Of a stretch of DNA of 64,000 nucleotides, positions 51,616 to 61,482 are shown piece by piece. The notes under the pieces were generated by a model. It was not told where the DNA came from, made no database searches, and saw nothing but the letters and a program-made list of their open reading frames with translations. Positions within the stretch are counted from its first letter, which is position 1, and each line of letters starts with the position of its first letter. The DNA comes from Corynebacterium sp. p3-SID1056 (GTDB taxonomy: Bacteria > Actinomycetota > Actinomycetes > Mycobacteriales > Mycobacteriaceae). Location of the stretch: contig NZ_JALXXL010000004.1 in the NCBI RefSeq assembly GCF_025152525.1, positions 62,001 through 126,000 of the forward strand. Direction: 5' to 3'. The position numbers and the translations under genes were made by a program.

Positions 51616-52683
51616 TTACCCCGGTGGTCCTGTTGCTGGGGTGTGTGCAAGCCGGGCGTGTCGGCGTGCGGGGTCGGTGTGGTGTGTGCCTCTGGGTGAG
51701 AGGTAGCCTTTGGGGCTTTGCCACATGATTTGTCCGCCGACGCGCTGCATCCGCCCGCGTTTCGGCCGCCCGTTTTGCCGATTGTGATACGTACACAACC
51801 AGCACATATTCCCAATCTCGGTCGCCCCGCCTTTCGACCACTCCGTGATGTGGTGCGCCTCGGAGAACTCCGCCGGCTGGTTGCACCCCGGCCACGCACA
51901 CGTGGTGCCATCCGCGCTCATCAACGCGCGCAACTCACCGCTCGCGCGGCGCTCAAGACGCACCGGGTAGAGGTTCACCGGCCCATCCGTGGCGGAGATC
52001 AAAGCGATATAGCCGGTCGCGTGCAGCTTCCGGTTGACCAACTGCGCACCAGAAAGCCACTCACCATTAGTCAGCTCCACCTCGACTTCGCCGTCGCCGC
52101 GCATGCGCCACTGGGCGAAGTCGCCGATGTCCATATTCAGCACCGTGGTCAACGCAGCGTCCCCACCCGTGCTGCGGGTGTTGTTGAGCCAGGCTTGCGG
52201 GTCGTTGTTGGCAGCCCGGTAGACCGCCAGCACATCCGTGGTACGCCCGGTGATGTGCACCGTCGACCACCCTTGGTCGTGGAAGGTCACCGTGGCCTTC
52301 GGTACGCGCGGGGCCGCAGGTGTGAGTTGCTTTTTCAACGCTTTCGCCCGGTTGATCACGCGGCGCATGTCGCCTTGGGTTTCGCATAAGGTTTGGCGGT
52401 AGTGCCACCGGTCTGTATCCGTATCCAGTGAGCGTGAGGAGCGTGCGATGTAGGCCAGGGTGTCGAGGCGGTGCTCGTTGTTGCGTGCTGCGGCCACACA
52501 CGCCGCCTGCGCCGCTTTGTTGCGCACCGGGCCGAAGAAGACTTCAGCGGCACCACAAAGTTGTTCGGCGCGGTCTGGGTCCATGCCGCGGGCAACGAGT
52601 TCGTCGACGCTTGCCGAGGCCGCGTCGGCAACGATGGCGATGCCGGCGCGGTCCTGTGCGATCAATGCGTCTACGAGTGTCAT
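51616..52683 (-). CDS. DUF222/HNH endonuclease domain protein
   Basis: 355 residues: an N-terminal DUF222-like helical region and a C-terminal HNH nuclease with CAWPGCNQPAEFSEAHHITEWSKGGATEIGNMCWLCTYHNR, in which zinc Cys pairs and the HH...N...H pattern are intact. Such proteins occur in many copies in actinobacteria and are usually accessory; their role is unknown, with links to mobile elements suspected. Its last codon falls within a short motif repeated elsewhere in the window. Confidence 0.88.
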   Translation of the reverse strand: MTLVDALIAQDRAGIAIVADAASASVDELVARGMDPDRAEQLCGAAEVFFGPVRNKAAQAACVAAARNNEHRLDTLAYIARSSRSLDTDTDRWHYRQTLCETQGDMRRVINRAKALKKQLTPAAPRVPKATVTFHDQGWSTVHITGRTTDVLAVYRAANNDPQAWLNNTRSTGGDAALTTVLNMDIGDFAQWRMRGDGEVEVELTNGEWLSGAQLVNRKLHATGYIALISATDGPVNLYPVRLERRASGELRALMSADGTTCAWPGCNQPAEFSEAHHITEWSKGGATEIGNMCWLCTYHNRQNGRPKRGRMQRVGGQIMWQSPKGYLSPRGTHHTDPARRHARLAHTPATGPPG

Positions 52684-52690
52684 GCCACCC

Positions 52691-52720
52691 ACGATAACCA
52701 CCCGTGAGCTGCACAAACAA
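52691..52720 (-). promoter_or_regulatory. Promoter of the HNH gene
   Basis: On the minus strand TTGTTT (52720-52715), an 18-base spacer and TATCGT (52696-52691); the -10 ends 7 bases before the ATG at 52683. Confidence 0.5.
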
Positions 52721-52781
52721 GCACATGTGAGAAGTATTGCACTTTCAGCCCAAAACGGAACCGACAGCGCAAAACGTGCGT

Positions 52782-54209
52782 CTAATAGAGATCGGTTGTT
52801 TTAGCGGCTGGCTCAGTGGGCTGTGATTCTGCGCTTTGCGGGGTTGCCTCGGAAGAAACCTCGGTCGTGCTGGGGACAGGAGCGTTGGTGGACGGAGGGG
52901 CCGAGTACGTGGGTTGCTCAGTTGCCTGCTCGCTGGGGTAGTTGGTCTCGCTGGCGTACGTCGGCGTTTCTGGCGCGTAGCTCGGTGCCACGGGGGGCTC
53001 GGTTGCGGAGGAAGTGGTACGGGCTGGCGGCGCAAGGAACCCGCTGTTGGCGTCGCTGTCCTCGCCTGGCTGGACCATAAAACCCCGGACGATGAGCAGT
53101 ACAGCGAAGACCACAAGCAGTGCGAAGGTCGAGACGCGCATGAGCCCCTCGAGTAGGCCCTTGGGCTGGGGGTCGGCAGTGCTTTCCTCCACGACTTCCT
53201 CTGTTTCCTCCGTCTCTTCGGGGGCGAAGACGCGGGTGGCTGGTTGCTGTGCCGCTGGGTCTTCCTCCGGAGGCCGAGTCGGGTGTTCGGCGGGTTCTAC
53301 CGCCGGTAGTACTGTCGTGGCTGTTGTGCGGGTGGTCAGCTCGGGGGTGAGCGTGCCGTCGATAGCCGCGGCGGAGCCGTACTCATCCCAGAACTCGTTG
53401 AGGATAGCGAGGCGGATGGCGCGCTCGACCATCCATTGGCTCAAGGGCTCAACCTGGACCATAAACCGCATGTCCACGGTCCACGGCGATCCGACGGTGG
53501 CGGGAGGGTGGATGTCCACAGCGGGGTGGACCTGCAGTTCTGCCTGCACCTTCGGGGCGATCTCCGGGGCGGCGAGCGCCTTTCTGGTGGCGCGCTCCGA
53601 GCGGGCAACCGCTTCTTCGGCTGACGACGAGCCAAGCAGCGGCACGGGGATGACTACGAGTGCGTTGGACCAGTAGTTGGACTGGTTGATGCAGACGCGC
53701 GCCGTAGAGTTGGGGATCGAGATCGTTGCCTGCTCGATGGTGCGGATTTGCGTGGCGCGCATGGTTAGCTGGATCACGTCGCCGGAGACATCGACACCGT
53801 TGCCTTGGAAGGTGACGTAGTCGCCGACGCCGTACTGCTTTTCGGTGAGGATGAAGAACCCTGCGAGGAAGTCCGCAATGATGTTCTGCGCGCCGAAACC
53901 GATGGCAGCAGAGACAACGGTGGCGGGGATCGCCGCGCCGGCGAGCGAGAAGCCAATCTGCTGAAGCGCGAAGATGAGCAGCAAGAAGTAGGCGAGGATC
54001 TCGCCGACGTAGACAGCCGCACCGACCAGCGCGAGGCGCGTCTTGCCCTCTTCGGGGTCGGCGCTTTTCGCGACTTGGCGCTCGAAGTAGCGGTTGATGA
54101 ACCTGCCGGCGCGCGGAACGAGCAGCGCGGCCACGAGAAGGAGCGCGAGGTTGATGCCGGTCTCGGCAATCCAGTGCCACCACTGGAGGAGGATGTACTT
54201 GAAGGGCAT
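52782..54209 (-). CDS. mscCG: Mechanosensitive channel of the MscCG (MscS) family
   Basis: 475 residues from the ATG at 54209. Three N-terminal helices (about 17-31, 62-82, 92-122); the pore helix region is VVSAAIGFGAQNIIADFLAGFFIL, followed by the MscS beta domain. A Glu-rich linker (about 310-350) leads to a fourth helix (361-377) and a Thr/Ser/Pro-rich tail outside the cell. This extra C-terminal helix marks MscCG, the glutamate exporter of C. glutamicum, whose gene I recall next to ilvB as here. The tail is shorter than in C. glutamicum. Confidence 0.88.
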   Translation of the reverse strand: MPFKYILLQWWHWIAETGINLALLLVAALLVPRAGRFINRYFERQVAKSADPEEGKTRLALVGAAVYVGEILAYFLLLIFALQQIGFSLAGAAIPATVVSAAIGFGAQNIIADFLAGFFILTEKQYGVGDYVTFQGNGVDVSGDVIQLTMRATQIRTIEQATISIPNSTARVCINQSNYWSNALVVIPVPLLGSSSAEEAVARSERATRKALAAPEIAPKVQAELQVHPAVDIHPPATVGSPWTVDMRFMVQVEPLSQWMVERAIRLAILNEFWDEYGSAAAIDGTLTPELTTRTTATTVLPAVEPAEHPTRPPEEDPAAQQPATRVFAPEETEETEEVVEESTADPQPKGLLEGLMRVSTFALLVVFAVLLIVRGFMVQPGEDSDANSGFLAPPARTTSSATEPPVAPSYAPETPTYASETNYPSEQATEQPTYSAPPSTNAPVPSTTEVSSEATPQSAESQPTEPAAKTTDLY

Positions 54210-54219
54210 AGTCCAGTCG

Positions 54220-54225
54220 AGTGTA
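54220..54225 (-). promoter_or_regulatory. -10-like hexamer TACACT for mscCG
   Basis: On the minus strand it ends 10 bases before the ATG at 54209, leaving at most a few bases of leader and no ribosome binding site. Confidence 0.35.
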
Positions 54226-54331
54226 GTCCTTCGGCCCGTTGAGGCTCCCGCGAAAAGCCTGCCAAATCGCCCCATGGAGTGAGACGTGAATTTTAATCAG
54301 TGAAATCGCCCCTCACGCCGCGGTCGTTGTG

Positions 54332-54337
54332 TAAGGT
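54332..54337 (+). promoter_or_regulatory. -10 hexamer TAAGGT of the ilvBNC operon
   Basis: Ends 7 bases before the leader peptide ATG at 54345. The same bases AAGGTGAG could instead act as a ribosome binding site if transcription starts further upstream. Confidence 0.45.
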
Positions 54338-54344
54338 GAGCCAC

Positions 54345-54395
54345 ATGATCAATCGGCGACTAGTAGTACGAATTCCCACGCGGCGCTTGCCGTAG
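54345..54395 (+). CDS. ilvBNC leader peptide
   Basis: A 16-codon reading frame ([16 protein letters not shown]) ending in TAG, too short for routine gene calling. Codons 6-8 are Leu-Val-Val and codon 10 is Ile, the three end products of the pathway. It closely resembles the leader peptide I remember for C. glutamicum ilvBNC, including the RLVV and RRLP segments. Stalling at 54360-54374 would leave the antiterminator arm (54382-54389) free; translation to the stop would cover it. Confidence 0.85.
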   Translation: MINRRLVVRIPTRRLP

Positions 54396-54431
54396 CGGGT
54401 TCGTTTTTCTACGCCGCTGACAACAAGCGCC
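54382..54431 (+). promoter_or_regulatory. Antiterminator pairing of the ilv attenuator
   Basis: GGCGCTTG (54382-54389, inside the leader peptide codons) is the exact complement of CAAGCGCC (54424-54431), which is the outer part of the terminator 5' arm. The two structures cannot form together. Confidence 0.65.
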
Positions 54432-54469
54432 CTCGACAGCACTCGTGCTGGTTCGGGGGCTTTTGTTTT
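54425..54469 (+). terminator. Attenuator terminator of the ilvBNC operon
   Basis: GCCCTCGA (54429-54436) pairs with TCGGGGGC-type bases at 54453-54460, and CAGCAC (54437-54442) with GTGCTG (54445-54450), followed by TTTTGTTTT at 54461-54469. It lies 30 bases past the leader peptide stop and 46 before the ilvB start. Confidence 0.8.
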
Positions 54470-54514
54470 GATCGACCCTCTGACCGACATCTTTCACCCA
54501 AGGAGCTTGGAATC

Positions 54515-56401
54515 GTGGCAGCCTCACAGGAGCCCCCGACAAAGAACTCGCAACCGGCCTCGCCAGTCGCGCCGGAGCGTATGACAGGCGCGGACGCGGT
54601 AGTGCGGAGCCTCGAGGAACTAGGGACCCGGGTGGTCTTCGGGTTGCCGGGTGGTGCGGTGCTGCCGCTTTACGACGCCCTGTTTGCCGCCAAGAAACTG
54701 CGCCACGTCCTCGTGCGCCACGAGCAGGGCGCCGGCCACGCCGCCGAGGGCTACGCGGTTGCCTCCGGCGAGGTCGGCGTCTGCCTGGCCACCTCGGGGC
54801 CGGGTGCGACGAACCTGGTCACCGCCATCGCGGATGCCTACCTGGACTCGGTGCCGATGATCGCGATCACCGGCCAGGTCGGCTCGCCCCTGATCGGCAC
54901 CGATGCCTTCCAGGAGGCCGATATCCGCGGCATCACCATGCCAATTACGAAGCACAACGTCATGGTGACCAACGTCGAGGACATCCCGCGCGCCATCGCT
55001 GCTGCGCACCACCTGGCTACCACGGGCCGACCCGGCCCGGTGCTCGTGGACATCCCGAAGGACGTCCAGTCCGCGGAGTTCGAGTTCTCCTGGCCGCCGG
55101 AGGTCGACCTGCCCGGCTACAAGCCGAACGTCAAGCCGCACAACCGGCAGATCGCGCAGGCTGCAAAGATGATCGCGGCCGCAAAGCGCCCCGTGCTCTA
55201 CATCGGCGGCGGCGTGGTCAAGGCGGGTGCCCACGAGGAACTGCTCGCGTTCGCGGAGCGGACCGGCGTGCCGGTGGTGACCACCTTGATGGCGCTCGGC
55301 GCGTTCCCGCAGTCGCACCCGCTGTACATGGGCATGCCGGGTATGCACGGCTCGGTGCCGGCGGTCGGCGCGCTGCAGGAATCCGACCTGCTCATCGCGA
55401 TCGGCACGCGTTTCGACGACCGCGTCACCGGCGACACCTCGACGTTCGCCCCGCACGCAAAGACGATTCACGCCGATATTGACCCGGCGGAGGTGGGCAA
55501 GATTCGTGAGACGGATGTGCCGATCGTGGGAGATGCGAAGCGAGTCCTGGCGCAGCTGACTGAGGCGTTTCGGGATGAAAAGAGGAATGCGCCGCCGTCG
55601 ATAAGCGAATGGCTCACGCGCTTGAATTCGCTGAAGGAGCGCTTTCCCCGCGGCTACGACCCGCAGCATGACGGTAAGCTGTCGCCGCAGTACGTCATTG
55701 AGACGCTGTCGAAGACGGTTGGGCCGGACGCGATTTATGTCTCTGGCGTGGGCCAGCACCAGATGTGGTCGGCGCAGTTTATCGACTTTGAGAAGCCGCG
55801 GCACTGGATCAACTCTGGTGGCCTGGGCACGATGGGCTTCTCCATCCCTGCTGCGCTCGGCGCGAAGGCGGGCTGCCCGGACAAGGAAGTCTGGGCGATC
55901 GACGGTGACGGCTGCTTCCAGATGACCAACCAGGAGCTGACCACTGCCGCGATGGAGGGCTTCCCCTTCAAGGTCGCGCTGATTAACAACGGCAACCTCG
56001 GCATGGTGCGCCAGTGGCAGACGCTGTTCTACGACGGCAACTACTCCCACACCAAGCTCGGTGGGGAAGAGGTCTACGTGCCGGACTTTGTCAAGCTTTC
56101 GCAGGCGCTGGGTGCGGAGGCGATCCGCGTGACGAAAGAGGAAGAGGTCGTGCCCGCGATCGAGAGGGCGCGTGCGATCAATGACCGCCCGGTCGTCGTC
56201 GAGTTCATCGTCGGCGAGGACGCGCAGGTGTGGCCGATGATTTCGGCCGGCGCGTCGAATTCGGACATGCAGTACGCGCTCGGCATGCGCCCCTTCTTCG
56301 ATATGGAGGAATCCGCGGGCGAGACCCCGGAGGCGATCAGCGAGACCATCGACACGCTCGACAACCAGCCCGCAAAGCAGCCCGCACAGGAGGAAAAGTA
56401 A
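54515..56401 (+). CDS. ilvB: Acetolactate synthase large subunit
   Basis: TPP enzyme that makes acetolactate and acetohydroxybutyrate, first common step of branched-chain amino acid synthesis; 628 residues. The catalytic Glu lies in [18 protein letters not shown]-binding middle domain around [12 protein letters not shown], and the TPP motif is [12 protein letters not shown] to [11 protein letters not shown] start with AAGGAGC upstream. The C-terminus has an acidic extension. The TAA is directly followed by the ilvN ATG. Confidence 0.97.
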   Translation: MAASQEPPTKNSQPASPVAPERMTGADAVVRSLEELGTRVVFGLPGGAVLPLYDALFAAKKLRHVLVRHEQGAGHAAEGYAVASGEVGVCLATSGPGATNLVTAIADAYLDSVPMIAITGQVGSPLIGTDAFQEADIRGITMPITKHNVMVTNVEDIPRAIAAAHHLATTGRPGPVLVDIPKDVQSAEFEFSWPPEVDLPGYKPNVKPHNRQIAQAAKMIAAAKRPVLYIGGGVVKAGAHEELLAFAERTGVPVVTTLMALGAFPQSHPLYMGMPGMHGSVPAVGALQESDLLIAIGTRFDDRVTGDTSTFAPHAKTIHADIDPAEVGKIRETDVPIVGDAKRVLAQLTEAFRDEKRNAPPSISEWLTRLNSLKERFPRGYDPQHDGKLSPQYVIETLSKTVGPDAIYVSGVGQHQMWSAQFIDFEKPRHWINSGGLGTMGFSIPAALGAKAGCPDKEVWAIDGDGCFQMTNQELTTAAMEGFPFKVALINNGNLGMVRQWQTLFYDGNYSHTKLGGEEVYVPDFVKLSQALGAEAIRVTKEEEVVPAIERARAINDRPVVVEFIVGEDAQVWPMISAGASNSDMQYALGMRPFFDMEESAGETPEAISETIDTLDNQPAKQPAQEEK

Positions 56402-56923
56402 ATGCCACAGCAAGATCCCATTACCCGCAATACGCTTTCGGTGCTGGTGCAGGACGTCGACGGCATTATCACCCGCGTGTCGGCGCTGTTTACGCGCCGT
56501 GGCTACAACCTGGTCTCGCTGGTGTCCGCGAAGACGGAGACCGAGGGGATTAACCGCTTGACCATCGTGGTGGATGCATCCGAGTACGCCATCGAGCAGA
56601 TCACCAAGCAGCTGCACAAGCTAATCCAGGTGATCAAGGTGCTGCGCTTGGAGGATGACTCGACGGTAGCGCGCCAGCTCTTGCTGGTAAAAGTTGCCAC
56701 GACGAATCAGAACCGTCCGCAGGTGGTGGACGCGGCGAATATTTTCCGCGCTCATATCGTGGACGTGTCGCCGGAGTCGGTAGTCATCGAGGCTACTGGG
56801 TCCTCGGAGAAGCTCAAGGCCTTCCTTGAGCTGATGGACACCTTCGGCATCAAGGAGCTGGCGCGTTCCGGCAACATCGCGCTGAACCGCGGTCCGAAGA
56901 CAATGGCACCCTCGAAGGGCTAG
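56402..56923 (+). CDS. ilvN: Acetolactate synthase small (regulatory) subunit
   Basis: 173 residues. An N-terminal ACT domain (NTLSVLVQDVDGIITRVSALFTRRGYNLVSLVSAKTETEGINRLTIVV) binds valine for feedback inhibition, and a C-terminal ALS_ss_C-type domain follows. It pairs with IlvB encoded just upstream. The Gly of the loop VDGIIT aligns with the valine-site region altered in feedback-resistant mutants of other species; here it looks wild type. Confidence 0.96.
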   Translation: MPQQDPITRNTLSVLVQDVDGIITRVSALFTRRGYNLVSLVSAKTETEGINRLTIVVDASEYAIEQITKQLHKLIQVIKVLRLEDDSTVARQLLLVKVATTNQNRPQVVDAANIFRAHIVDVSPESVVIEATGSSEKLKAFLELMDTFGIKELARSGNIALNRGPKTMAPSKG

Positions 56924-56988
56924 TCGCTCGCTTTTCGACGCCACGTTTACCCCACAACCCACGGCACTTGTGCCATAATATGAAATAG

Positions 56989-58038
<1,050 letters not shown>

Positions 58039-58053
58039 GTGGTGTAAGCGGCA

Positions 58054-58095
58054 AAACGGCCGCCGCGAGGAGCAAATTCCTCGCGGCGGCCGTTT
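58054..58095. terminator. Terminator hairpin downstream of ilvC
   Basis: An 18 bp perfect stem (58054-58071 with 58078-58095) and a 6-base loop GCAAAT. The arms start with AAA and end with TTT, so it can serve ilvC and the convergent minus-strand gene 18 bases away. Confidence 0.9.
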
Positions 58096-58113
58096 ACGTG
58101 GTGGGAAGGCGGC

Positions 58114-58599
58114 TTAGTTCTCGCCGTTGACTGCGTCGGCAGCCTCGCCAGCCTTGTCGCCGACAGCGTCGGTCGCGCTCTCGACGGCATCGCCCGCCTG
58201 CTCGGTGAGGTCTGCACCCTCCGCGTCCTCAGCGTCCTCGGTACCTTCAGCGTCCTCTGCGCCCTCAGCCGGGGTTTCCGCGGCCTCGCCGTCGTTGCCC
58301 ACGGTGACGGTCTCTTCGCTGGTCTCGGTGGCGACCGTCGAGGTTTCGGTGACCGCTGCGTCGTCGCCATCGCTGTCGCTGTCGCTGTTGAACAGGCCAA
58401 GCAGCAGCCAGACCAGCAGCAGCGCGACCAGGATACCCAGCAGCCACTTCCACCAGCCGCCGCCGTTGCCGCCTGCGGCAGCCTCGGTCTCATCCGCGGT
58501 CACAGCGGTCGAACCGGCGGTCTCGCCGGGGGTGGTTGCCGGCGTAGCCGGTGCCTTGTCGTGCCTCGGGTCGTTCGGGTTCGGCTGGGAAGTGGTCAT
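58114..58599 (-). CDS. Single-pass membrane protein with acidic repeat-like tail
   Basis: 161 residues: a polar N-terminus rich in Thr, Pro and Gly, one hydrophobic helix (about 50-69, WWKWLLGILVALLLVWLLLGLF), and a C-terminal 90 residues very rich in Glu, Asp, Ala and Thr (EGAEDAEGTEDAEDAEGADL). AAAGGA lies before the ATG. No known domain. The tail is probably outside the cell if the basic WK flank is cytoplasmic. Low-complexity composition limits further inference. Confidence 0.75.
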   Translation of the reverse strand: MTTSQPNPNDPRHDKAPATPATTPGETAGSTAVTADETEAAAGGNGGGWWKWLLGILVALLLVWLLLGLFNSDSDSDGDDAAVTETSTVATETSEETVTVGNDGEAAETPAEGAEDAEGTEDAEDAEGADLTEQAGDAVESATDAVGDKAGEAADAVNGEN

Positions 58600-58762
58600 G
58601 TGCGTGTCCTTTCATCTATGTCGTCTCTGCGCGGCTGCGCCTTTGCGTGTGTACACGAAAAAGCGTACCAATTTGGCCGCGCGGGCATTGTGCAGCCTCC
58701 CAGACTAACAAACTTTGCCCGACTATGCCCGAACCCGCCCGCTGAGAACCGTTTTCATTTAG

Positions 58763-58791
58763 TTGTCATTAGCGGACGACGGCCGTACGCT
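58763..58791 (+). promoter_or_regulatory. Sigma-A type promoter of the CDF gene
   Basis: TTGTCA (58763-58768), exactly 17 bases, then TACGCT (58786-58791), which ends 6 bases before the ATG at 58798. It is the best-formed leaderless promoter in the window. Confidence 0.7.
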
Positions 58792-58797
58792 GGACAC

Positions 58798-59691
58798 ATG
58801 GCACACGAGCACCATCACGACCACGATCACTCACGTACCCCGCTGGGTGCGCTGGTTGGCGCGCTCACCATTACCGGCACCGTCTTTTTCGCGGAGCTCA
58901 TCGGTGGCTGGCTGGCGGGATCGATGGCGCTGATGGCCGATGCGATGCACATGCTTTCCGACGCTGCGGGGCTGATTATTGCGGTGATCGCGGTGTTGGT
59001 TGGGCGTCGTCAAGCTTCTGCGCAGGCCACCTACGGCTACCGCCGCGTTGAGGTGCTGGCGGCGCTGGTCAACGCAGTGTTGGTGCTTGGCATCTCGGTG
59101 TGGATCGTCGTTGAGGCGGTGCGCCGCCTGCGCAGTCCGGCCGACGTGCAAGGCCAGACGATGCTGGTCATCGCGGTGATCGGCCTGGTTGCGAACGCGC
59201 TGTCCGCCTGGGTGCTGCACCGGCATCGCGATGCGTCGATCAACGTCGAGGGCGCGTTTTTGCATGTCCTGGTGGACCTGCTCGGTTCGGTGGCGGTGAT
59301 TGTGGCGAGCATCGTGGTACTAACAACCGGTTTCGTCGCTGCGGATGTGATCGCCTCGCTGGTGATCGCGGCCCTGGTGCTCCCGCGGGCATGGCAGCTG
59401 ATGCGGCTGTCGGCAGGCGTGCTGCTCGAGCAGGTTCCGGCAGACTTCGACGCGAGCACGATAGGCCCGACCCTGCGGGCATTACCGGGGGTGGCCGACA
59501 TCCACGACCTGCACCTGTGGAGCCTGGACGGCGTCAGCGTGCTCGCCACCGTGCACCTTGTCCGCGATGGCAGCGTCGCCGAAGGCCCGCTTCTCGACGC
59601 CGCGCAGCAGGCCCTCCGCGGCCACGGCATCGAGCACTCGACCATCCAGATCGAACACCCGGAGCACGAATCCCACGAGAAGGTTTGCTGA
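58798..59691 (+). CDS. Cation diffusion facilitator metal exporter
   Basis: 297 residues with six membrane helices. The N-terminus is His-rich (MAHEHHHDHDHS), a typical metal-collecting tail. Metal-site motifs HMLSD in helix 2 (ADAMHMLSDAAG) and HVLVD in helix 5 (GAFLHVLVDLLGS) match zinc-transporting CDF proteins (ZitB/CzcD type). The C-terminal domain is the usual cytoplasmic ferredoxin-like dimer. It probably exports zinc or a related divalent ion. Confidence 0.93.
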   Translation: MAHEHHHDHDHSRTPLGALVGALTITGTVFFAELIGGWLAGSMALMADAMHMLSDAAGLIIAVIAVLVGRRQASAQATYGYRRVEVLAALVNAVLVLGISVWIVVEAVRRLRSPADVQGQTMLVIAVIGLVANALSAWVLHRHRDASINVEGAFLHVLVDLLGSVAVIVASIVVLTTGFVAADVIASLVIAALVLPRAWQLMRLSAGVLLEQVPADFDASTIGPTLRALPGVADIHDLHLWSLDGVSVLATVHLVRDGSVAEGPLLDAAQQALRGHGIEHSTIQIEHPEHESHEKVC

Positions 59692-59699
59692 TTCTGCTC

Positions 59700-59705
59700 T
59701 AGTGT
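59700..59705 (+). promoter_or_regulatory. -10 hexamer TAGTGT for the DUF262 gene
   Basis: Ends 7 bases before the ATG at 59713, with TGGAGCC between. Confidence 0.5.
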
Positions 59706-59712
59706 TGGAGCC

Positions 59713-61482
59713 ATGGGATTTACCACGCCGAGCTATTCCTTAAAAGACCTCTTCGCCCGCGCTGAGCGCGGCGAATTGCAACTGCCCGATTTCCAACGCG
59801 AATACATCTGGGACGTCGACCGCGTCCGCACCCTCGTGACCTCTGTACTGCGCGGCTACCCGGTCGGTTCCTTCCTCGCCCTCGACACCCGCAACGCGCC
59901 GATGCGTTTTCGCCCGCGCCCGCTCGAGGGGCTGCGCCCTGATGATTGCGAGCCGGGCCTGCTGCTTCTCGACGGACAGCAGCGCCTTACCTCCCTCTAC
60001 CACGCCTTCAAGGGCGACGGGGTCATTCCGGCCGTCGACTACCTCGGCCGGCGCATCGAGCGCCGCTTCTTCGTCGACGTGCGCGCGGCGGTGTCTGCGG
60101 ATCCGATGCCAGTGGAATCCGTGTTTGCGGTAGACCTCGATGGCAAGGTCCGGTCCCACTTCGGTCCACAGATCGAAGGCGGGATCACCTCGCGCGAAGA
60201 CATGCTCGCCCACGGCGTGGTGCCGATTTCAACGCTGCTCTGGAAGGAGGGGGCCGACCTGCTTATCGACCTGGCCGCGGAATCGGATGACCTGGAGATG
60301 CGGGAGGCGGTCAAGGCGTTCCAGCACGGCGTGCTGCGTTGGCTGCCGGCCTATGACGTACCGGTGATCCGTATCGACCGCGAAACCTCGCAGATCGGCG
60401 TCGGCCAGATTTTTGCGCACGCGAATTCCGCCGGGGTGCAGATGGACGTTTTCGAGCTGCTCACGGCCGTGTTTGCCTCGGAGGATCCGGAGTTTCACTT
60501 AAGCGAGCACTTCGCGCGTCAGGAGGCGCGCCTGCGTGAGTATCCGGCGCTGGATAACATCGGCCGAATTGAGTACTTGCGTGCGCTTTCCCTGCTGCTT
60601 ACCTGCAGGAAGGGGCACGCGGTGGGGCACCGCGGCGACATTTTGAACATCTCGCTCGACGAATACCTCGGGCACGCAGCGGAGCTGACCGACGCGTTCG
60701 TTGCTGCGGCAGAGTTTTTGGCAGAGCGGCGGATTCTCGCGGTCGACCAGGTGCCCTACGCTGCCCAGATCGTGCCCCTGGCGACCATCCTGGCTCGGCT
60801 TGCTGAAGACCCGGAGGTGCTGGAACGGCAAGAGGCAAAGGACCGGCTCAACCGGTGGTTCTGGTCGGGGGTCTTCGGCGAACTCTACGGCGCGCACGCG
60901 CCGTCGATCCGCGCAGGTTTAGACGTCACCCAGGTCACCCCGTGGGTGCGGGGAGAGACCGACGAGGTGCCGCGCACGGTTACCGACGCCACCTTCGCCG
61001 AGTCCCGCCTGCTCACTGCGACCGCGGAAAGCGGGGTGTACCGCGGCCTTTACGCGCTGCTGATGGCCCGCGGTGCGCTGGATTGGCGCACCGGGAAGCC
61101 ATTCACGCGTGAGACGATCGGCGAGCTGCTCCCACGCTTCCACACCGTCTTCCCACGCGAGTTCTGCCTGGCCGCGGGCGCGGACGAACAGCTGGCGGAT
61201 TCGGTGCTCAACCGCACACCAATGGGCAGGCGCACGGACGTGGTGATGGAAAACAACGAGCCGAAGCGTTACCTGCCGCGCCTGCAATCAAAATCGCTGA
61301 TGGACGACGCGGAGTTCGACGCGATGCTGCAGGGGCACGAAATCCGCCCGGCAGACCTCTTGCACTCCGACTGGGAAGGCTTCATTGACTACCGGCGCGA
61401 GCGCTTCGTCGGCATTATTGAGTACGCGCTGGATAAGGCCGTTGTGCGGGACCTTTGCGAGGGCGATGGCGGCACGGATTAG
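59713..61482 (+). CDS. DUF262 (ParB-like) protein with a possible HNH-type C-terminus
   Basis: 589 residues. The N-terminal DUF262 fold has LPDFQREYIWDVDRVRTLVTSVLRGYPVG and the motif DGQQRLTSLYH near residues 85-95, as in GmrS/GmrD-type modification-dependent restriction enzymes. Near the C-terminus, FHTVFPREF and SVLNRTPMGRRTDVV with PKRYLP resemble the H-x-I-F-P and LN-R...TN...PSEYL segments of DUF1524-type HNH nucleases, but the leading His is Phe and the match is degenerate. May be a stand-alone defence nuclease; no partner gene is nearby. Confidence 0.8.
   Translation: MGFTTPSYSLKDLFARAERGELQLPDFQREYIWDVDRVRTLVTSVLRGYPVGSFLALDTRNAPMRFRPRPLEGLRPDDCEPGLLLLDGQQRLTSLYHAFKGDGVIPAVDYLGRRIERRFFVDVRAAVSADPMPVESVFAVDLDGKVRSHFGPQIEGGITSREDMLAHGVVPISTLLWKEGADLLIDLAAESDDLEMREAVKAFQHGVLRWLPAYDVPVIRIDRETSQIGVGQIFAHANSAGVQMDVFELLTAVFASEDPEFHLSEHFARQEARLREYPALDNIGRIEYLRALSLLLTCRKGHAVGHRGDILNISLDEYLGHAAELTDAFVAAAEFLAERRILAVDQVPYAAQIVPLATILARLAEDPEVLERQEAKDRLNRWFWSGVFGELYGAHAPSIRAGLDVTQVTPWVRGETDEVPRTVTDATFAESRLLTATAESGVYRGLYALLMARGALDWRTGKPFTRETIGELLPRFHTVFPREFCLAAGADEQLADSVLNRTPMGRRTDVVMENNEPKRYLPRLQSKSLMDDAEFDAMLQGHEIRPADLLHSDWEGFIDYRRERFVGIIEYALDKAVVRDLCEGDGGTD

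Noticed and set aside
54620..56617. A 665-residue minus-strand open frame opposite ilvB
   Set aside because: It is Arg/His-rich shadow sequence; ilvB is intact on the other strand.
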